A stretch of DNA of 64,000 nt from Bradyrhizobium sp. ARR65 (GTDB lineage Bacteria; Pseudomonadota; Alphaproteobacteria; Rhizobiales; Xanthobacteraceae), in contig NZ_AWZU01000008.1 in the NCBI RefSeq assembly GCF_000472385.1, forward strand, positions 62,001 through 126,000. The letters are read 5' to 3'. The notes beneath the pieces are model-generated. The model was given only the letters and a program-made list of their open reading frames with translations. It did no database searches and was not told the origin of the DNA. How positions within the stretch are numbered: position 1 is the first letter of the stretch; every line of letters begins with the position of its first letter. A program made the position numbers and the translations under genes. Shown in pieces: positions 34,024-43,820 of this stretch.

Positions 34024-34476
34024 ATGAAAACCGAGATCGCCGGCATCACCCGGGCCAACGAGGGCATTCAGGGCATCACGTGGAACATCCTCGGCCAGAT
34101 CTATGTGCCGAAAAACCGCACGGACAACTGCTTTTCGTGGCATGCGACGTTCCCGCCCGGCACATTTGTCCCGCCGCACCTCCATCCTGATCAGGACGAG
34201 TATCTCTACATCCTGGAGGGTCGGCTCGACTTCATGCTCGATGGAGCCGAGGAATTCGCAACGCCGGGAGATACGGTGCGGCTACCCATGGGCAAGCCGC
34301 ACGGCATCTTCAACAATTCGCAGCAACCGGCAAAGACGCTGTTCTGGGTGTCGCCGACCCGCAGACTTTATGACCTGTTCTGGGCCATTCACAACATGAA
34401 GCAGCAAAACCCAGAGGACGTGGTCAAGCTCGCGGCCGAATACAACATTCACTTCTTGCCGCCGCCTCCGGCCTAA
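34024..34476 (+). CDS. Cupin domain protein
   Basis: 150 residues from ATG 34024, 18 bp after the binding protein, with GAGGGAGGACAACGT before it. A single beta-barrel with metal ligands in PPHLHPDQDEYLYILEG and the second motif PMGKPHGIFNN. Such cupins act as dioxygenases, isomerases or decarboxylases; the specific reaction is unknown. It overlaps the 3' end of the convergent monooxygenase by 4 bp. Confidence 0.87.
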   Translation: MKTEIAGITRANEGIQGITWNILGQIYVPKNRTDNCFSWHATFPPGTFVPPHLHPDQDEYLYILEGRLDFMLDGAEEFATPGDTVRLPMGKPHGIFNNSQQPAKTLFWVSPTRRLYDLFWAIHNMKQQNPEDVVKLAAEYNIHFLPPPPA

Positions 34477-35732
34477 CTGGCCTGACGCTCTTCCTGGCGG
34501 GATACCACGCGTGCGGCAAATCCCGCTCTCGCGGCATATCCCCGCACGATCGCTTCGCGCGCCTCGTAGTTCAACACGCTATCGAGATCTGTAAAGCCTT
34601 CCGGCGCAAGTTGCTCCACTGCATCGATTACCCCTTCCGGGCCGCCCTTGCGATTTGAGGCAACGATCTCCGCCGTCATCGGCAGGCGCTGACGCTCGTA
34701 GGCCACCAGCGCTTGCCGCGGGTGCTCGGACCGCGCCAGCGCATCAGCCAGGCACCGGGCGTCGAGGATCGCTTGAGACGCCCCATTTGAGCCCACGGGA
34801 TACATGGGATGCGCGGCGTCGCCGAGCAGCGTCACCCGGCCGCTGGACCAATAAGGCAGCGGATCGCGATCGCAGCAGGGATACTCCCAGAACTCCGGCG
34901 TTGCGCGGACCAAAGCGGCAAAGTCAACCTGGGGAATCGAGAAGCCTGCAACGTGCGGCATCAGCTCTTCCCGCTTGCCGAGCCTTGACCAATCCTCCTT
35001 GCGCGGCGGCGGCGCCGTGCCGTCGCCGATCCGCACCAGCACGGCCCAATTGGTCAGCCGGCTTGCCGGGCTCGAACCTTCGGCGATGGGATACACCACG
35101 GCCTTGGCATTCAATCCACCCGCGATGATCATCGATCGCCCGGTCAGAAAGGCCGGCCAATCGATTGCGCCGCGCCAGAGCATCAATCCGTTCCAGCACG
35201 GCGGCCCCTCGTCGGGAAACAGCGCTTGCCGGACCTTGGAATGGATGCCGTCCGCCCCGATAAGAACGTCGCCGCGCGCTGTGTGCACGTGCGCGCCGTT
35301 CCGGTCGAAGAAATAGGCGGTCACTCCGCCTTCGTCCTGGGAGAACGAACCGAGCCGGCAGCCGGTTCTGATGGCATCGGGGCCGAGACGGTCGAGCACC
35401 GCCCGATAGATCACCGCCTGCAGGCGACCACGATGGATCGAGAACTGCGGCACGTCGTGCCCGGCGTCGAGCCCGCGCTTCTCGTGCCAGACCTGCTGAC
35501 CGTGACGCGTCAGATAAAACAGCTCGGCGGTGCGGATCGCAACCTCGTCGAGACGGTCCAATAGGCCAATTCCCGCAAGCTCACGAATCGCGTGAGGAAG
35601 CGTATTGATGCCGACGCCGAGTTCGCGGATCGCGTCGGCTTGCTCGAATACCTCGCAGTCAACGCCGCGGGCCCGCAACATCAGCGCGGTGGTCAGACCA
35701 CCGATACCGCCGCCGACAACAATTGCCTTCAT
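34473..35732 (-). CDS. FAD-dependent monooxygenase, PhzS/salicylate-hydroxylase-like
   Basis: 419 residues from ATG 35732. FAD-binding GGGIGG near residue 8, DG-type motif VLIGADGIHSKVR and GD motif VTLLGDAAHPMYPVGSNG mark a group A flavoprotein hydroxylase. NGLMLWRG is characteristic of the PhzS-like 'flavin-dependent oxidoreductase' subgroup. It probably hydroxylates a ring or cyclic acid using NAD(P)H and O2. It has no operator of the cluster type nearby, and its role in the pathway is open. Confidence 0.88.
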   Translation of the reverse strand: MKAIVVGGGIGGLTTALMLRARGVDCEVFEQADAIRELGVGINTLPHAIRELAGIGLLDRLDEVAIRTAELFYLTRHGQQVWHEKRGLDAGHDVPQFSIHRGRLQAVIYRAVLDRLGPDAIRTGCRLGSFSQDEGGVTAYFFDRNGAHVHTARGDVLIGADGIHSKVRQALFPDEGPPCWNGLMLWRGAIDWPAFLTGRSMIIAGGLNAKAVVYPIAEGSSPASRLTNWAVLVRIGDGTAPPPRKEDWSRLGKREELMPHVAGFSIPQVDFAALVRATPEFWEYPCCDRDPLPYWSSGRVTLLGDAAHPMYPVGSNGASQAILDARCLADALARSEHPRQALVAYERQRLPMTAEIVASNRKGGPEGVIDAVEQLAPEGFTDLDSVLNYEAREAIVRGYAARAGFAARVVSRQEERQAS

Positions 35733-35778
35733 CGCCCTAACTCCGCACACCCGAGGACGAGCTTCGGAACGGCACTAA

Positions 35779-35881
35779 AGCGCGATGACATTGAGTCGAA
35801 TCGTCATTGCGCTCTAGCTCTTTGATTGACATTAAGCATGATCTCTTCGGAAAACCGCTACACACTTTTCCGGATCATGCT
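35779..35881. repeat. Pair of intergenic palindromes
   Basis: First unit: AGCGCGATGAC (35779-35789) pairs with GTCATTGCGCT (35803-35813). Second unit: AGCATGATC...CGGAAAA (from 35835) pairs with TTTTCCGGATCATGCT (to 35881). Such hairpin pairs are very common between genes in Bradyrhizobium. They may terminate or stabilise transcripts here, since both neighbours are on the minus strand. Confidence 0.65.
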
Positions 35882-35899
35882 CTAGGGTTGCACGGCCAA

Positions 35900-38251
35900 T
35901 CACTCCGCCGCAAGCGGCTTTGTCGCCTCGGCCTTCAGCTCCGCCCGTGTCTTCGGCTTGGCCTTAGTTTTGAGGTCCTCCAAATCCAGCCTATCTCGTA
36001 CGCTGTTGCGGAAAATTTGCTCTTTGCCCGGCAGATATTGTGGCGGACAGAACACGCCCTCCACACCGTACCAAGCCGCGGCTTTCAGGGTGAAGGCGGG
36101 ATCGACCAGATGCGGGCGGGCAAGGGCCACGAGATCCGCGCGCCCGGCGGCCAGGATCGTATTGACCTGATCGGCCGTCGTAATGTTACCGACGCACATC
36201 GTGGAAACCCGGGCTTCGTTTCGGACCTGATCGGAGAACGGCGTCTGGAACATGCGGCCATAGACCGGCTGGGCATCACGCACGGTCTGTCCCGTCGAAA
36301 CATCCACCAGGTCGACACCCGCCTTGGCAAAGTCCCGTGCGATTTGCACGGCATCATCGCCGGTGATGCCACCCTCTGTCCAGTCGGTTGCGGAAATGCG
36401 CACCGACATCGGCTTATGTTTAGGCCAGACCGATCGCAGGGCCTCGAACACTTCGAGCGGAAACCGCAGGCGATTCGCCAACGAGCCGCCATAAGCGTCG
36501 GTACGCTTGTTGGTGAGCGGCGAGATGAAGCTCGCAAGCAGATAGCCGTGGGCGCAATGCAGCTCCAGCATATCGAAGCCGCAGCGTTCACCGCGCTCGG
36601 CCGCCGCAACAAAGGCCGCCTTGATCGCATCCATTGCAGCGCGATCCAACTCGCGCGGCACCTGGCTGTCGGGAAAGTAGGGAATAGGTGAGGCCGACAC
36701 CACGTCCCAACCGCCTTCTTCCAAGGGGCGATCGATACCCTCCCACATCAGTTTCGTCGCACCCTTGCGCCCGGCATGTCCGAGCTGCAGGGCGAACTTC
36801 GCGGCCGAATTGGCGTGCACGAAATCGACGATCCGCCGCCAGGCGGCTTCCTGCTCGTCATTCCAAAGGCCGGCACAGCCCGGCGTGATGCGGGCGTCAC
36901 GGCTGACGCAGGTCATTTCGGTGAAGATCAGGCCGGCGCCGCCGATGGCGCGCGAGCCGTAATGCACGAGATGAAAATCGCCGGGCACGCCCTCTTTGGC
37001 CGAATACATGCACATCGGCGATACCACGGCGCGATTGACGATCTCCATCTCCCGCAGGCGGAACGGCTGGAACATTGGCGCGACCGGCCTTTTGAGATCG
37101 ACATCAAACCCCTTCGCGCGAACCTGCCTGGCAAAAGCCTTGTCCACCTCGGCGACGAAATCCGGCGCCCGCAAACGTAAGTTATCGTAAGTGATGGCCT
37201 TCGAGCGGGTCATCACGCCAAAGGCAAACTGCACGGGATCGAAATCCCAGAAGCGATCGACATGTTCGAACCACACCAGCGATACGTCGGCTGCGTGCTG
37301 GGTCTTTTCCACCTCCTCGCGGCGCCCCTGCTCGTATTTCTGCAGGGCGGAGGCGACGCTCGGAGCGTCGCGCAGAGCGTCTGCCAGTGCGATCGCATCC
37401 TCCATCGCAAGCTTGGTGCCCGAGCCGACCGAGAAATGCGCGCTCGCTTTGGCATCGCCGAGAAGCACCATGTTATCCTTGACCCAGCGCTTGCTTCGGA
37501 TCATGGGGAAGTTGCGCCACATCGAGCGGTTGGTCAAAATCTGGTGGCCGCCGAGGAACCAGCCAAAAATTTCGGCCATCCGATCGGCCGACTCTCTTTC
37601 GCTGAGTCCCCGAAGTCCTGCACGCTCGAATGTTTGGGGATCGGTCTCGAAAATCCAGGTGGAGCGCTCTGCCTCATATTGATAGGCGTGGGCAATGAAC
37701 GGTCCCCACTCGGTCTCCTGGAAGATGAAGGTGAAGGCGTCCAGCGGCCGGGTCGATCCCATCCAGGCGAACATATTCGCGCGCACGTCGATCTCGGGCT
37801 GGAAATGATCCACATATTTCTCGCGAAAGCGACTGTTGATGCCGTCGGCGAGGATGATGAGATCGGCATCGCCGAACCGGACCTCATCGTCGATTTCGGT
37901 TTCGAACCGAAGCGTGACGCCGAGTTCGCGCGCCCTCTCCTGCAGGATCAAGAGCAGCTTGCGTCGCGAGCAGCCGCAGAAGCCGTTGCCGCCGACCCGA
38001 TGCACGGTGCCGCGAAAATGGACGGCAATGTCGTCCCAATAGGCAAATTCCTCGGTAATGCGGCGATAGCTCGGCAGGTCATATTTTTCGAAATTGTCCA
38101 GCGTTGCATCCGAGAACACAACGCCGAAACCGAACGTATCGTCCGGGCGATTGCGCTCGTAGACCGTGATTTCGGCCTCTGGCCGCTGCTTGCGCAAGAG
38201 GATCGCGGCGTAGAGACCGGCCGGTCCACCGCCGATAATCGCGACCTTCAT
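35900..38251 (-). CDS. Anthraniloyl-CoA monooxygenase / salicylyl-CoA 5-hydroxylase-type bifunctional flavoprotein
   Basis: 783 residues with two flavin domains. Residues 1 to about 380: group A monooxygenase ([33 protein letters not shown]). From about 390: old-yellow-enzyme domain ([46 protein letters not shown]). This architecture is that of 2-aminobenzoyl-CoA monooxygenase/reductase of Azoarcus evansii, which hydroxylates and then reduces the ring of anthraniloyl-CoA; database names for relatives are salicylyl-CoA 5-hydroxylase. It is monocistronic behind a perfect 26-bp operator, 24 bp upstream of its start. Key enzyme of the cluster. Confidence 0.93.
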   Translation of the reverse strand: MKVAIIGGGPAGLYAAILLRKQRPEAEITVYERNRPDDTFGFGVVFSDATLDNFEKYDLPSYRRITEEFAYWDDIAVHFRGTVHRVGGNGFCGCSRRKLLLILQERARELGVTLRFETEIDDEVRFGDADLIILADGINSRFREKYVDHFQPEIDVRANMFAWMGSTRPLDAFTFIFQETEWGPFIAHAYQYEAERSTWIFETDPQTFERAGLRGLSERESADRMAEIFGWFLGGHQILTNRSMWRNFPMIRSKRWVKDNMVLLGDAKASAHFSVGSGTKLAMEDAIALADALRDAPSVASALQKYEQGRREEVEKTQHAADVSLVWFEHVDRFWDFDPVQFAFGVMTRSKAITYDNLRLRAPDFVAEVDKAFARQVRAKGFDVDLKRPVAPMFQPFRLREMEIVNRAVVSPMCMYSAKEGVPGDFHLVHYGSRAIGGAGLIFTEMTCVSRDARITPGCAGLWNDEQEAAWRRIVDFVHANSAAKFALQLGHAGRKGATKLMWEGIDRPLEEGGWDVVSASPIPYFPDSQVPRELDRAAMDAIKAAFVAAAERGERCGFDMLELHCAHGYLLASFISPLTNKRTDAYGGSLANRLRFPLEVFEALRSVWPKHKPMSVRISATDWTEGGITGDDAVQIARDFAKAGVDLVDVSTGQTVRDAQPVYGRMFQTPFSDQVRNEARVSTMCVGNITTADQVNTILAAGRADLVALARPHLVDPAFTLKAAAWYGVEGVFCPPQYLPGKEQIFRNSVRDRLDLEDLKTKAKPKTRAELKAEATKPLAAE

Positions 38252-38275
38252 GGGAGCCTCCGACTATCGCAATGT

Positions 38276-38301
38276 AAATTATTTTAAACCTAAAATAATT
38301 T
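38276..38301. promoter_or_regulatory. Perfect 11-4-11 operator palindrome
   Basis: AAATTATTTTA - AACC - TAAAATAATTT: both arms are exact reverse complements. It lies 24 bp before the monooxygenase/reductase start, suited to repression by a MarR dimer. Best copy of the cluster motif. Confidence 0.78.
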
Positions 38302-38339
38302 AGCGCAAGTCCCCGCTAACGAGCTTCGAGTAGAAGGCG

Positions 38340-39176
38340 TCAGTTACCCTGAAATAGCGGTTTCGTTTTGTTCGCAAAGGCCTCGAAGGCTCGGGTGAAG
38401 TCGGCGGTCGTCATGCAAAGTGCCTGCGCCACGGCCTCCGCCTCGATCGCTTCTTCCACCGACATCGCCCACTCCATGGCGAGCATCCGTTTCGTCATGG
38501 TGTTGGCGAAGGTTGGGCCCTGGGCGATCTCACGCGCAAGCGATTGCGCATCCGCCAGCACCTGGCTGGCCGGGACCATACGGCTGAAAAAGCCCCAGCG
38601 CTCACCCTCCTCGGCGGTCATGAAACGACCGGTATAAAGCAATTCGGAAGCCCGCGACTGCCCAATGATGCGCGGCAGGATCGCGCAGGCGCCCATGTCG
38701 CAACCGGCAAGGCCCACCTTGTTGAACAGAAAGGCGACCTTGGCGCCAACGGCGGCGAGCCGCATATCGGATGCCATGGCGATGATCGCTCCGGCGCCAG
38801 CACAGATGCCCTCGACCGCAGCGACAATCGGCTGCGGGCATGCCCGCATGGCTTTAACAAGGTCACCGGTCATGCGGGTGAACGCGGTCAAACCCTTGGT
38901 ATCCATTTTCACCAGGGGGCCGATTATCTCGAACACATCGCCACCGGAAGAGAAGTTTCCACCGGCACCGGTGACAACGACCGCCTTGACTGCGTCGTCA
39001 AAGGGGCAGGCTCGAAAGAAATCGGTCAGCTCGCGGTAGCTCTCGAACGTCAACGGATTCTTTCGTTCAGGACGATTCAAGGTCACCGTGGCTACGCCCT
39101 CAACGAGGGTCAGCAGGAAGTGCCGAGGAGAATAATCCGCCAAGGGTATGGTGACGGGATTGGCTGGACGGCTCAT
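38340..39176 (-). CDS. Enoyl-CoA hydratase/isomerase family protein
   Basis: 278 residues from ATG 39176; the frame extends upstream but overlaps the SDR gene. Crotonase fold: [20 protein letters not shown], oxyanion loop [11 protein letters not shown] and [17 protein letters not shown]. In the expected position of the catalytic Glu the sequence reads [16 protein letters not shown], so the residue pattern differs from classic hydratases and resembles ring-cleaving or DmdD-like members. It follows the SDR by 46 bp in one operon. Confidence 0.88.
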   Translation of the reverse strand: MSRPANPVTIPLADYSPRHFLLTLVEGVATVTLNRPERKNPLTFESYRELTDFFRACPFDDAVKAVVVTGAGGNFSSGGDVFEIIGPLVKMDTKGLTAFTRMTGDLVKAMRACPQPIVAAVEGICAGAGAIIAMASDMRLAAVGAKVAFLFNKVGLAGCDMGACAILPRIIGQSRASELLYTGRFMTAEEGERWGFFSRMVPASQVLADAQSLAREIAQGPTFANTMTKRMLAMEWAMSVEEAIEAEAVAQALCMTTADFTRAFEAFANKTKPLFQGN

Positions 39177-39222
39177 GATATGTCCTACTTCTTGGTTATC
39201 TCCTGGTATCGCGCCAGCGATC

Positions 39223-39984
39223 CTAAACCTCTCCGCCGGCAACCGCGATGGCCTGCCCCGTGATCGCGCTCGCGCCCTCACCACAGAGCCAAAGCACGGT
39301 GTCGGCCACCTCAGCCGGGGTGACGAGGCGCCCCTGCGGGTTATGGCGGGAGAGATCGGCCAAAGCCTGCTCGCGGCTGCGCCCAGTCTTCTTCATGATG
39401 TTGTCGATGCTGGTCGCAACGAGATCAGTGTCAGTGAAGCCCGGGCAGACCGCATTCACGGTCACGCGCGTGCTCGCGAGTTCGAGCGCGAGTGAGCGCA
39501 CAAGACCTACGACTGCATGTTTCGCGGCACTATAGGCGCTCACATAGGAATACCCTTTCAGGCCCGCCGTCGACGCGACGGCGACAATTCGCCCGCAAGG
39601 CCGATCCTTAATGTCAGGCAACACCGCCTGGATCGCATGCACGACGCCCATGAAATTGACATCCATCATGCGCCTGAACAGCGCATCATCGGATTTTTCA
39701 AAGGGGGCGGATCCGGCGGTACCCGCATTTGCAATCAGAATGTCAATCGGCTGCCGAGCCGCGGCCGCCGCAATGGCCGAATGGACTGCTGGCTGCTCCA
39801 CGACATCGGCCACTTCCGCGAAATGCGCCGCGCCCGCAGCTACCGCCGCATCGAGAGCTGGACGATGACGGCCAACGACCGTGACTGTCGCACCAGCACG
39901 GACCAGCGCTGCGGCGATCTCGCGACCTATGCCACGACCGCCGCCCGTCACCAATGCATGTGAGGAATGCGGCAGTCCGGACAT
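39223..39984 (-). CDS. Short-chain dehydrogenase/reductase (FabG/3-hydroxyacyl-CoA type)
   Basis: 253 residues. TGGGRGIG cofactor loop, NAGTAG, catalytic Ser in VASTAG and YSAAK (Tyr/Lys). An Arg after the second strand (VVGRHR) suggests NADP preference. In the anthranilate-CoA route a reductase is needed for the 5-oxo ring intermediate; this is a candidate. First gene of the SDR-hydratase operon, 45 bp downstream of the operator-like site 40030-40045. Confidence 0.9.
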   Translation of the reverse strand: MSGLPHSSHALVTGGGRGIGREIAAALVRAGATVTVVGRHRPALDAAVAAGAAHFAEVADVVEQPAVHSAIAAAAARQPIDILIANAGTAGSAPFEKSDDALFRRMMDVNFMGVVHAIQAVLPDIKDRPCGRIVAVASTAGLKGYSYVSAYSAAKHAVVGLVRSLALELASTRVTVNAVCPGFTDTDLVATSIDNIMKKTGRSREQALADLSRHNPQGRLVTPAEVADTVLWLCGEGASAITGQAIAVAGGEV

Positions 39985-40029
39985 GCGCAGACCTCCCCAT
40001 GTGGAGTTCAGCCTCGGTACTTCGCGTAT

Positions 40030-40045
40030 ATTTTAGACCTCAAGG
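40030..40045. promoter_or_regulatory. Operator-like site ATTTTA-GACC-TCAAGG
   Basis: Left arm identical to the perfect operators at 31129 and 38281, right arm degenerate. 45 bp before the SDR start in the divergent promoter. Confidence 0.55.
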
Positions 40046-40088
40046 TTTTGCAAGGAAGGCTCTGGCCGGCCAGGCGGGCCCCAGATGC

Positions 40089-40100
40089 TTTAGATATAAA
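40089..40100. promoter_or_regulatory. Operator TTTA-GATA-TAAA
   Basis: Perfect 4-4-4 inverted repeat with an AT-rich flank on the hydrolase side of the same divergent promoter, 65 bp before GTG 40166. Confidence 0.55.
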
Positions 40101-40165
40101 ATTATGGCTTCCCATCCTTCGGCAGCCTGTTAGCATTGGCACGCTCGGAAAACCGGAGATCTGGT

Positions 40166-40993
40166 GTGCCTGCTTTTGCACCCATCAAGACCGACGATGG
40201 TCGCTTCTGCTACGAAGCGGCCGGTGATCCCGGTCTGCCGCCGCTGATATTCTTGCATGGGATCGGAGGCGCGGCACGGGCTTGGCGAGGCCAGCTCGAG
40301 GCGTTCAGTAGCCGGTATCATGCTCTCGCCTGGGACATGCCTGGCTATGGCGGCTCGGCCCCGCTTGAGAGCGTAAGTATCGCAACGCTTGCCGGCGCAT
40401 TGCAGGATTTCCTTCAACAGGTCGGCGCCAAGAGCCCCGTGCTGGTCGGCCACTCGATCGGCGGCATGATCGTCCAACAATGGCTCGTCAACCATCCCCT
40501 GAGCGCCAGCGCGGTCGTGCTTGCGCAGACAAGCCCGGCCTTCGGCAAACCCGACGGTGACTGGCAAAAGTCGTTCATCGCGGCACGGCTTGGCCCGCTT
40601 GATCGCGGCGAGAGCATAGCCTCGTTAGCGCCGGCATTGGTTACGGAACTGGTCGGCGATGATCCTGACCCCGTCGGGATGCAAATCGCCCGCGAGTGTA
40701 TGGCGAGCGTTCCCGAAGCGAGTTATCGCGCCTGTATGCTGGCGCTTCTCGGGTTCGACCTGCGCCAGGCGCTCAAGCACATCAGGCGGCCCACGCTAGT
40801 GCTCTCGGGCACAAAGGACAACAATGCTCCGGCGTCGATGATGGCCAAGATGGCGAGCTTCATTCCATTGGCGAGCTATGTTGAACTCGCGGGCGCCGGC
40901 CACCTCGCCAATTTGGAACGTCCCGAGGCCTTCAACGCTGCCCTGGACCAGTTCCTCAAGGCGGAGGCCAACCAAACGGAAGCACTGACATAA
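40166..40993 (+). CDS. Alpha/beta hydrolase (ring-cleavage or ester hydrolase of the aromatic cluster)
   Basis: 275 residues from GTG 40166, chosen because CGGAGA sits 6 bases before it; a TTG at 40136 is an alternative. FLHGIGGAARAW (oxyanion), nucleophile Ser in VGHSIGGM, Asp in LSGTKDNNAP, His in GAGHLANLE. The fold is that of 3-oxoadipate enol-lactonase and C-C bond hydrolases. It is first of five overlapping genes (40166-45894). Confidence 0.87.
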   Translation: MPAFAPIKTDDGRFCYEAAGDPGLPPLIFLHGIGGAARAWRGQLEAFSSRYHALAWDMPGYGGSAPLESVSIATLAGALQDFLQQVGAKSPVLVGHSIGGMIVQQWLVNHPLSASAVVLAQTSPAFGKPDGDWQKSFIAARLGPLDRGESIASLAPALVTELVGDDPDPVGMQIARECMASVPEASYRACMLALLGFDLRQALKHIRRPTLVLSGTKDNNAPASMMAKMASFIPLASYVELAGAGHLANLERPEAFNAALDQFLKAEANQTEALT

Positions 40994-42282
40994 TGACGCG
41001 ACACGCCAGCACAGATGCAACCGGGATCGGCAAGGCCGCTCTCGACGCACCGATCTTCGATCCGGCCGCATTCCGCCTCTCCGTGCAGCAGGCCGAGATC
41101 ATCGCGCGCGCGCGCGAGCTCGGCCAGACCGTGTTCGCGGACCGCGCTGCGGCCTATGACCGTGACGCAAGATTTCCAACCGAGAATTATGCCGATTTGC
41201 ATCGTGCGGGACTGCTCGGGATTTCCATCCCGAAAAAGCATGGCGGTCTCGGAGCCGACTATCAGACCTATGCCCTTGCGGCCGCGGAAATCGGCCGTTA
41301 CTGCGGCGCGACCGCCCTGACCTGGAACATGCATGTCTGCTCGACGCTCTGGTCGGGGCCGCTGGCCGACGATCTCGATATGGATTCGCAAACGCGCGCA
41401 GAGCATGAGCGCCGGCGCTCCATCCACTACAAACGTATCGTCGAGGAAGGTGCCATCTATTCGCAACCGTTTTCGGAAGGTGGCGCGGCGGCTGCCGGCG
41501 GAGTCGCCTTCGGCACAGAAGCAAAGCCGGTCAAGGGCGGCTGGCTCGTGAACGGGAAAAAGATCTTCGCTTCGCTCTCGGGACATGCCGACTATTACGG
41601 CGTGCTTTGCACCGAGATCGCTGAAGGCGAAAAAGCGTCGCGTCGCAACACGCTCTATCTCGCCATTCCAGCCGACACGGGCGGCGTCTCTGTCGTTGGC
41701 GACTGGGATCCGCTTGGCATGCGCGGGACGGTATCGCGCACGCTCCTGTTTAAGGACGTGTTCGTGGAGGACGATGCGGCCCTGATGCCGCGTGGCGTCT
41801 ATTTCCAGGCGGCGCTGCGTTGGCCGCATATGTTCCTCACGCTCTCGCCGACCTATATGGGCCTTGCCCAAGCGGCTTATGATTTCACGGTCCGTTATCT
41901 GCGCGGCGAAGTTCCGGGCACGCCGCCGGTCAAACGGCGAATGTATCCGACCAAGCAGATCGCAGTCGCGCAGATGCAGATCAAGCTCGAGCAGATCAAA
42001 GCGATTTGGTTTCAGGCGGTCAGCGAGGCGCGCGCCAATCCGAGCAAGGAGCAGATCTTGCGTGCCTATGCCGCGCAATATTCGGTCATGGAAGGTGCCA
42101 ACGAGATCGCGACGCTGGCGATCCGCACCTGCGGCGGTCAGGCAATGCTGAAATCGCTGCCGCTGGAACGAATCTATCGTGATAGCCGCTGCGGCTCGCT
42201 GATGCTGCCATGGACCGCAGAGCTGTGCCTTGATCGTATCGGGAGAGAGGCGCTCTATGAGGTCGGGGAAACGGACAACTGA
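40993..42282 (+). CDS. Acyl-CoA dehydrogenase
   Basis: 429 residues. ATG 40993 overlaps the hydrolase stop by 1 bp (TAATG). N-terminal helices, central FAD sheet (YSQPFSEGGAAAAGG, VNGKKIFASLSGHADYY) and C-terminal helical domain ending QYSVMEGANEIATLAIRTCG. EGANEIA replaces the usual catalytic Glu segment, so the base may be at this Glu. It oxidises an acyl-CoA in the beta-oxidation-like part of the pathway. Confidence 0.9.
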   Translation: MTRHASTDATGIGKAALDAPIFDPAAFRLSVQQAEIIARARELGQTVFADRAAAYDRDARFPTENYADLHRAGLLGISIPKKHGGLGADYQTYALAAAEIGRYCGATALTWNMHVCSTLWSGPLADDLDMDSQTRAEHERRRSIHYKRIVEEGAIYSQPFSEGGAAAAGGVAFGTEAKPVKGGWLVNGKKIFASLSGHADYYGVLCTEIAEGEKASRRNTLYLAIPADTGGVSVVGDWDPLGMRGTVSRTLLFKDVFVEDDAALMPRGVYFQAALRWPHMFLTLSPTYMGLAQAAYDFTVRYLRGEVPGTPPVKRRMYPTKQIAVAQMQIKLEQIKAIWFQAVSEARANPSKEQILRAYAAQYSVMEGANEIATLAIRTCGGQAMLKSLPLERIYRDSRCGSLMLPWTAELCLDRIGREALYEVGETDN

Positions 42283-42284
42283 CG

Positions 42285-43820
42285 GTGGATATCTGTACGC
42301 TGATTGAACGCAACGCGGCGTTCGCTCCCAACAAGCCCGCGATCCGTTTCGAGGGCGAGACTCTCAGCTACGCGAACTTGAATGCACGAATCGCGCAGGC
42401 CGCCCGCGCCTTGAAAACGGAGCTCGGCGTCAACAGAGGCGATCGCGTCGCGATCCTCAGCCTCAATCGGCCTGATTATCTGGTACTGCTCTATGCTTGC
42501 GCGCGGCTCGGCGCGATGCTGGTGCCATTGAATTGGCGGCTCGCCGTCGCCGAGCAGCTCTTCATCCTGTCCGACGCCGCCGCCAAGGTCCTGGTGCTTG
42601 AAAATGCCTTTGCTGCACTTCTACCGGACTTCGCCCAGAAACTGCCTGGCACGGCTGTTGTCGGCTTCGACTTTGCGCCTCCCCGCGGAAGCACATGGAA
42701 CAGCTTGCTGGACCAAGACCGCGGCGATGATCGCTACCCGCACACGGACCTGTCGTGCCCACTTCTGATCGTCTACACCTCGGGCACCACCGGCCGGCCG
42801 AAGGGCGCCGTGCTACGCCAGGAAGCCTTGCTGTGGAATGGGATCATGAGCCAGCACATGCATGGCCTCACCTCGGACGATCATGTGCTGACCGTCCTGC
42901 CGCTCTTCCATGTCGGCGGCCTCAACATCCAGACCACGCCGGCACTGCATCAGGGCGCGACGGTCACCCTTCATTCGCGCTTTTCACCAGATGCGACACT
43001 TGCAGCGTTCGAGCGCGATCGGCCAACGCTGACGGTGCTGGTGCCGGCGACCATCCAAGCTGTAACCGATCACCCCGCATGGCCAACAGTCGATCTGTGC
43101 TCGCTGAAGGCAATTACGACGGGTTCGACCATCGTGCCGCAGCACTTGATCGAGCGCTTTGTCGCACGCGGCGTGCCGGTGCTGCAGGTCTATGGCTCCA
43201 CGGAAACCTGCCCCATCGCCATCTATACGAGGCTTGGGGACGACCTTTCACGGGAGGGCTCGACCGGCCTGCCCGGCCTATGCTGCGAGGCGACAATCAT
43301 CAATGATGCCGGCAACGAACTGCCGCCCGGTACCCCAGGTGAAATCGCCCTGCGCGGGCCCAACCTGTTCTACGAATATTGGGGAAATGAGCAGGCGACC
43401 CGCGAGGCGCTGCATGAGGGCTGGTACCGAAGCGGCGATATCGGGCGGCGTGATAGCGACGGCTACTTTTGGGTCCATGACCGCAAAAGAAACCTGATCA
43501 TTTCCGGCGGTGAAAACATCTATCCAGCGGAAGTCGAGCGTGTGCTGATGGAGCATCCCGATGTCACGGAATGCGCGGTTATCGGCCGGCCGGACTTGCG
43601 CTGGGACGAAGTCCCGGTCGCATACGTGATCCGGCGATCAGGGGCTCAGATCGAGGCGGAAAGCTTGAAAGCCCATGTTCAGTCGCAACTCGCCCGCTTC
43701 AAGGTGCCACGGGAGATCATCTTCGTGGAGGAACTGCCTCGAACGGCGCTGGGCAAAGTCCAGCACTTCTTGGTGAAACAGCTCGATGCTCGATCACGCG
43801 AGCGAGGAGACGGAAATTGA
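42285..43820 (+). CDS. AMP-forming acyl-CoA synthetase
   Basis: 511 residues from GTG 42285, 2 bp after the dehydrogenase stop. YTSGTTGRPKGAVL, YGSTETCPIA, SGDIGRRDSDGYFWVHDRKR and the catalytic Lys in PRTALGKVQHF. It belongs to the long/medium-chain ligase branch rather than the benzoate-CoA ligase branch of 29385-31070, so the cluster has two ligases with different likely substrates: ring acid versus opened aliphatic acid (inference). Confidence 0.9.
   Translation: MDICTLIERNAAFAPNKPAIRFEGETLSYANLNARIAQAARALKTELGVNRGDRVAILSLNRPDYLVLLYACARLGAMLVPLNWRLAVAEQLFILSDAAAKVLVLENAFAALLPDFAQKLPGTAVVGFDFAPPRGSTWNSLLDQDRGDDRYPHTDLSCPLLIVYTSGTTGRPKGAVLRQEALLWNGIMSQHMHGLTSDDHVLTVLPLFHVGGLNIQTTPALHQGATVTLHSRFSPDATLAAFERDRPTLTVLVPATIQAVTDHPAWPTVDLCSLKAITTGSTIVPQHLIERFVARGVPVLQVYGSTETCPIAIYTRLGDDLSREGSTGLPGLCCEATIINDAGNELPPGTPGEIALRGPNLFYEYWGNEQATREALHEGWYRSGDIGRRDSDGYFWVHDRKRNLIISGGENIYPAEVERVLMEHPDVTECAVIGRPDLRWDEVPVAYVIRRSGAQIEAESLKAHVQSQLARFKVPREIIFVEELPRTALGKVQHFLVKQLDARSRERGDGN

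Noticed and set aside
37262..38287. Plus-strand frame of 341 codons
   Set aside because: Antisense to the two-domain flavoprotein and its operator.
40876..42078. Minus-strand frame of 400 codons
   Set aside because: Antisense to the acyl-CoA dehydrogenase; no motif or ribosome site.
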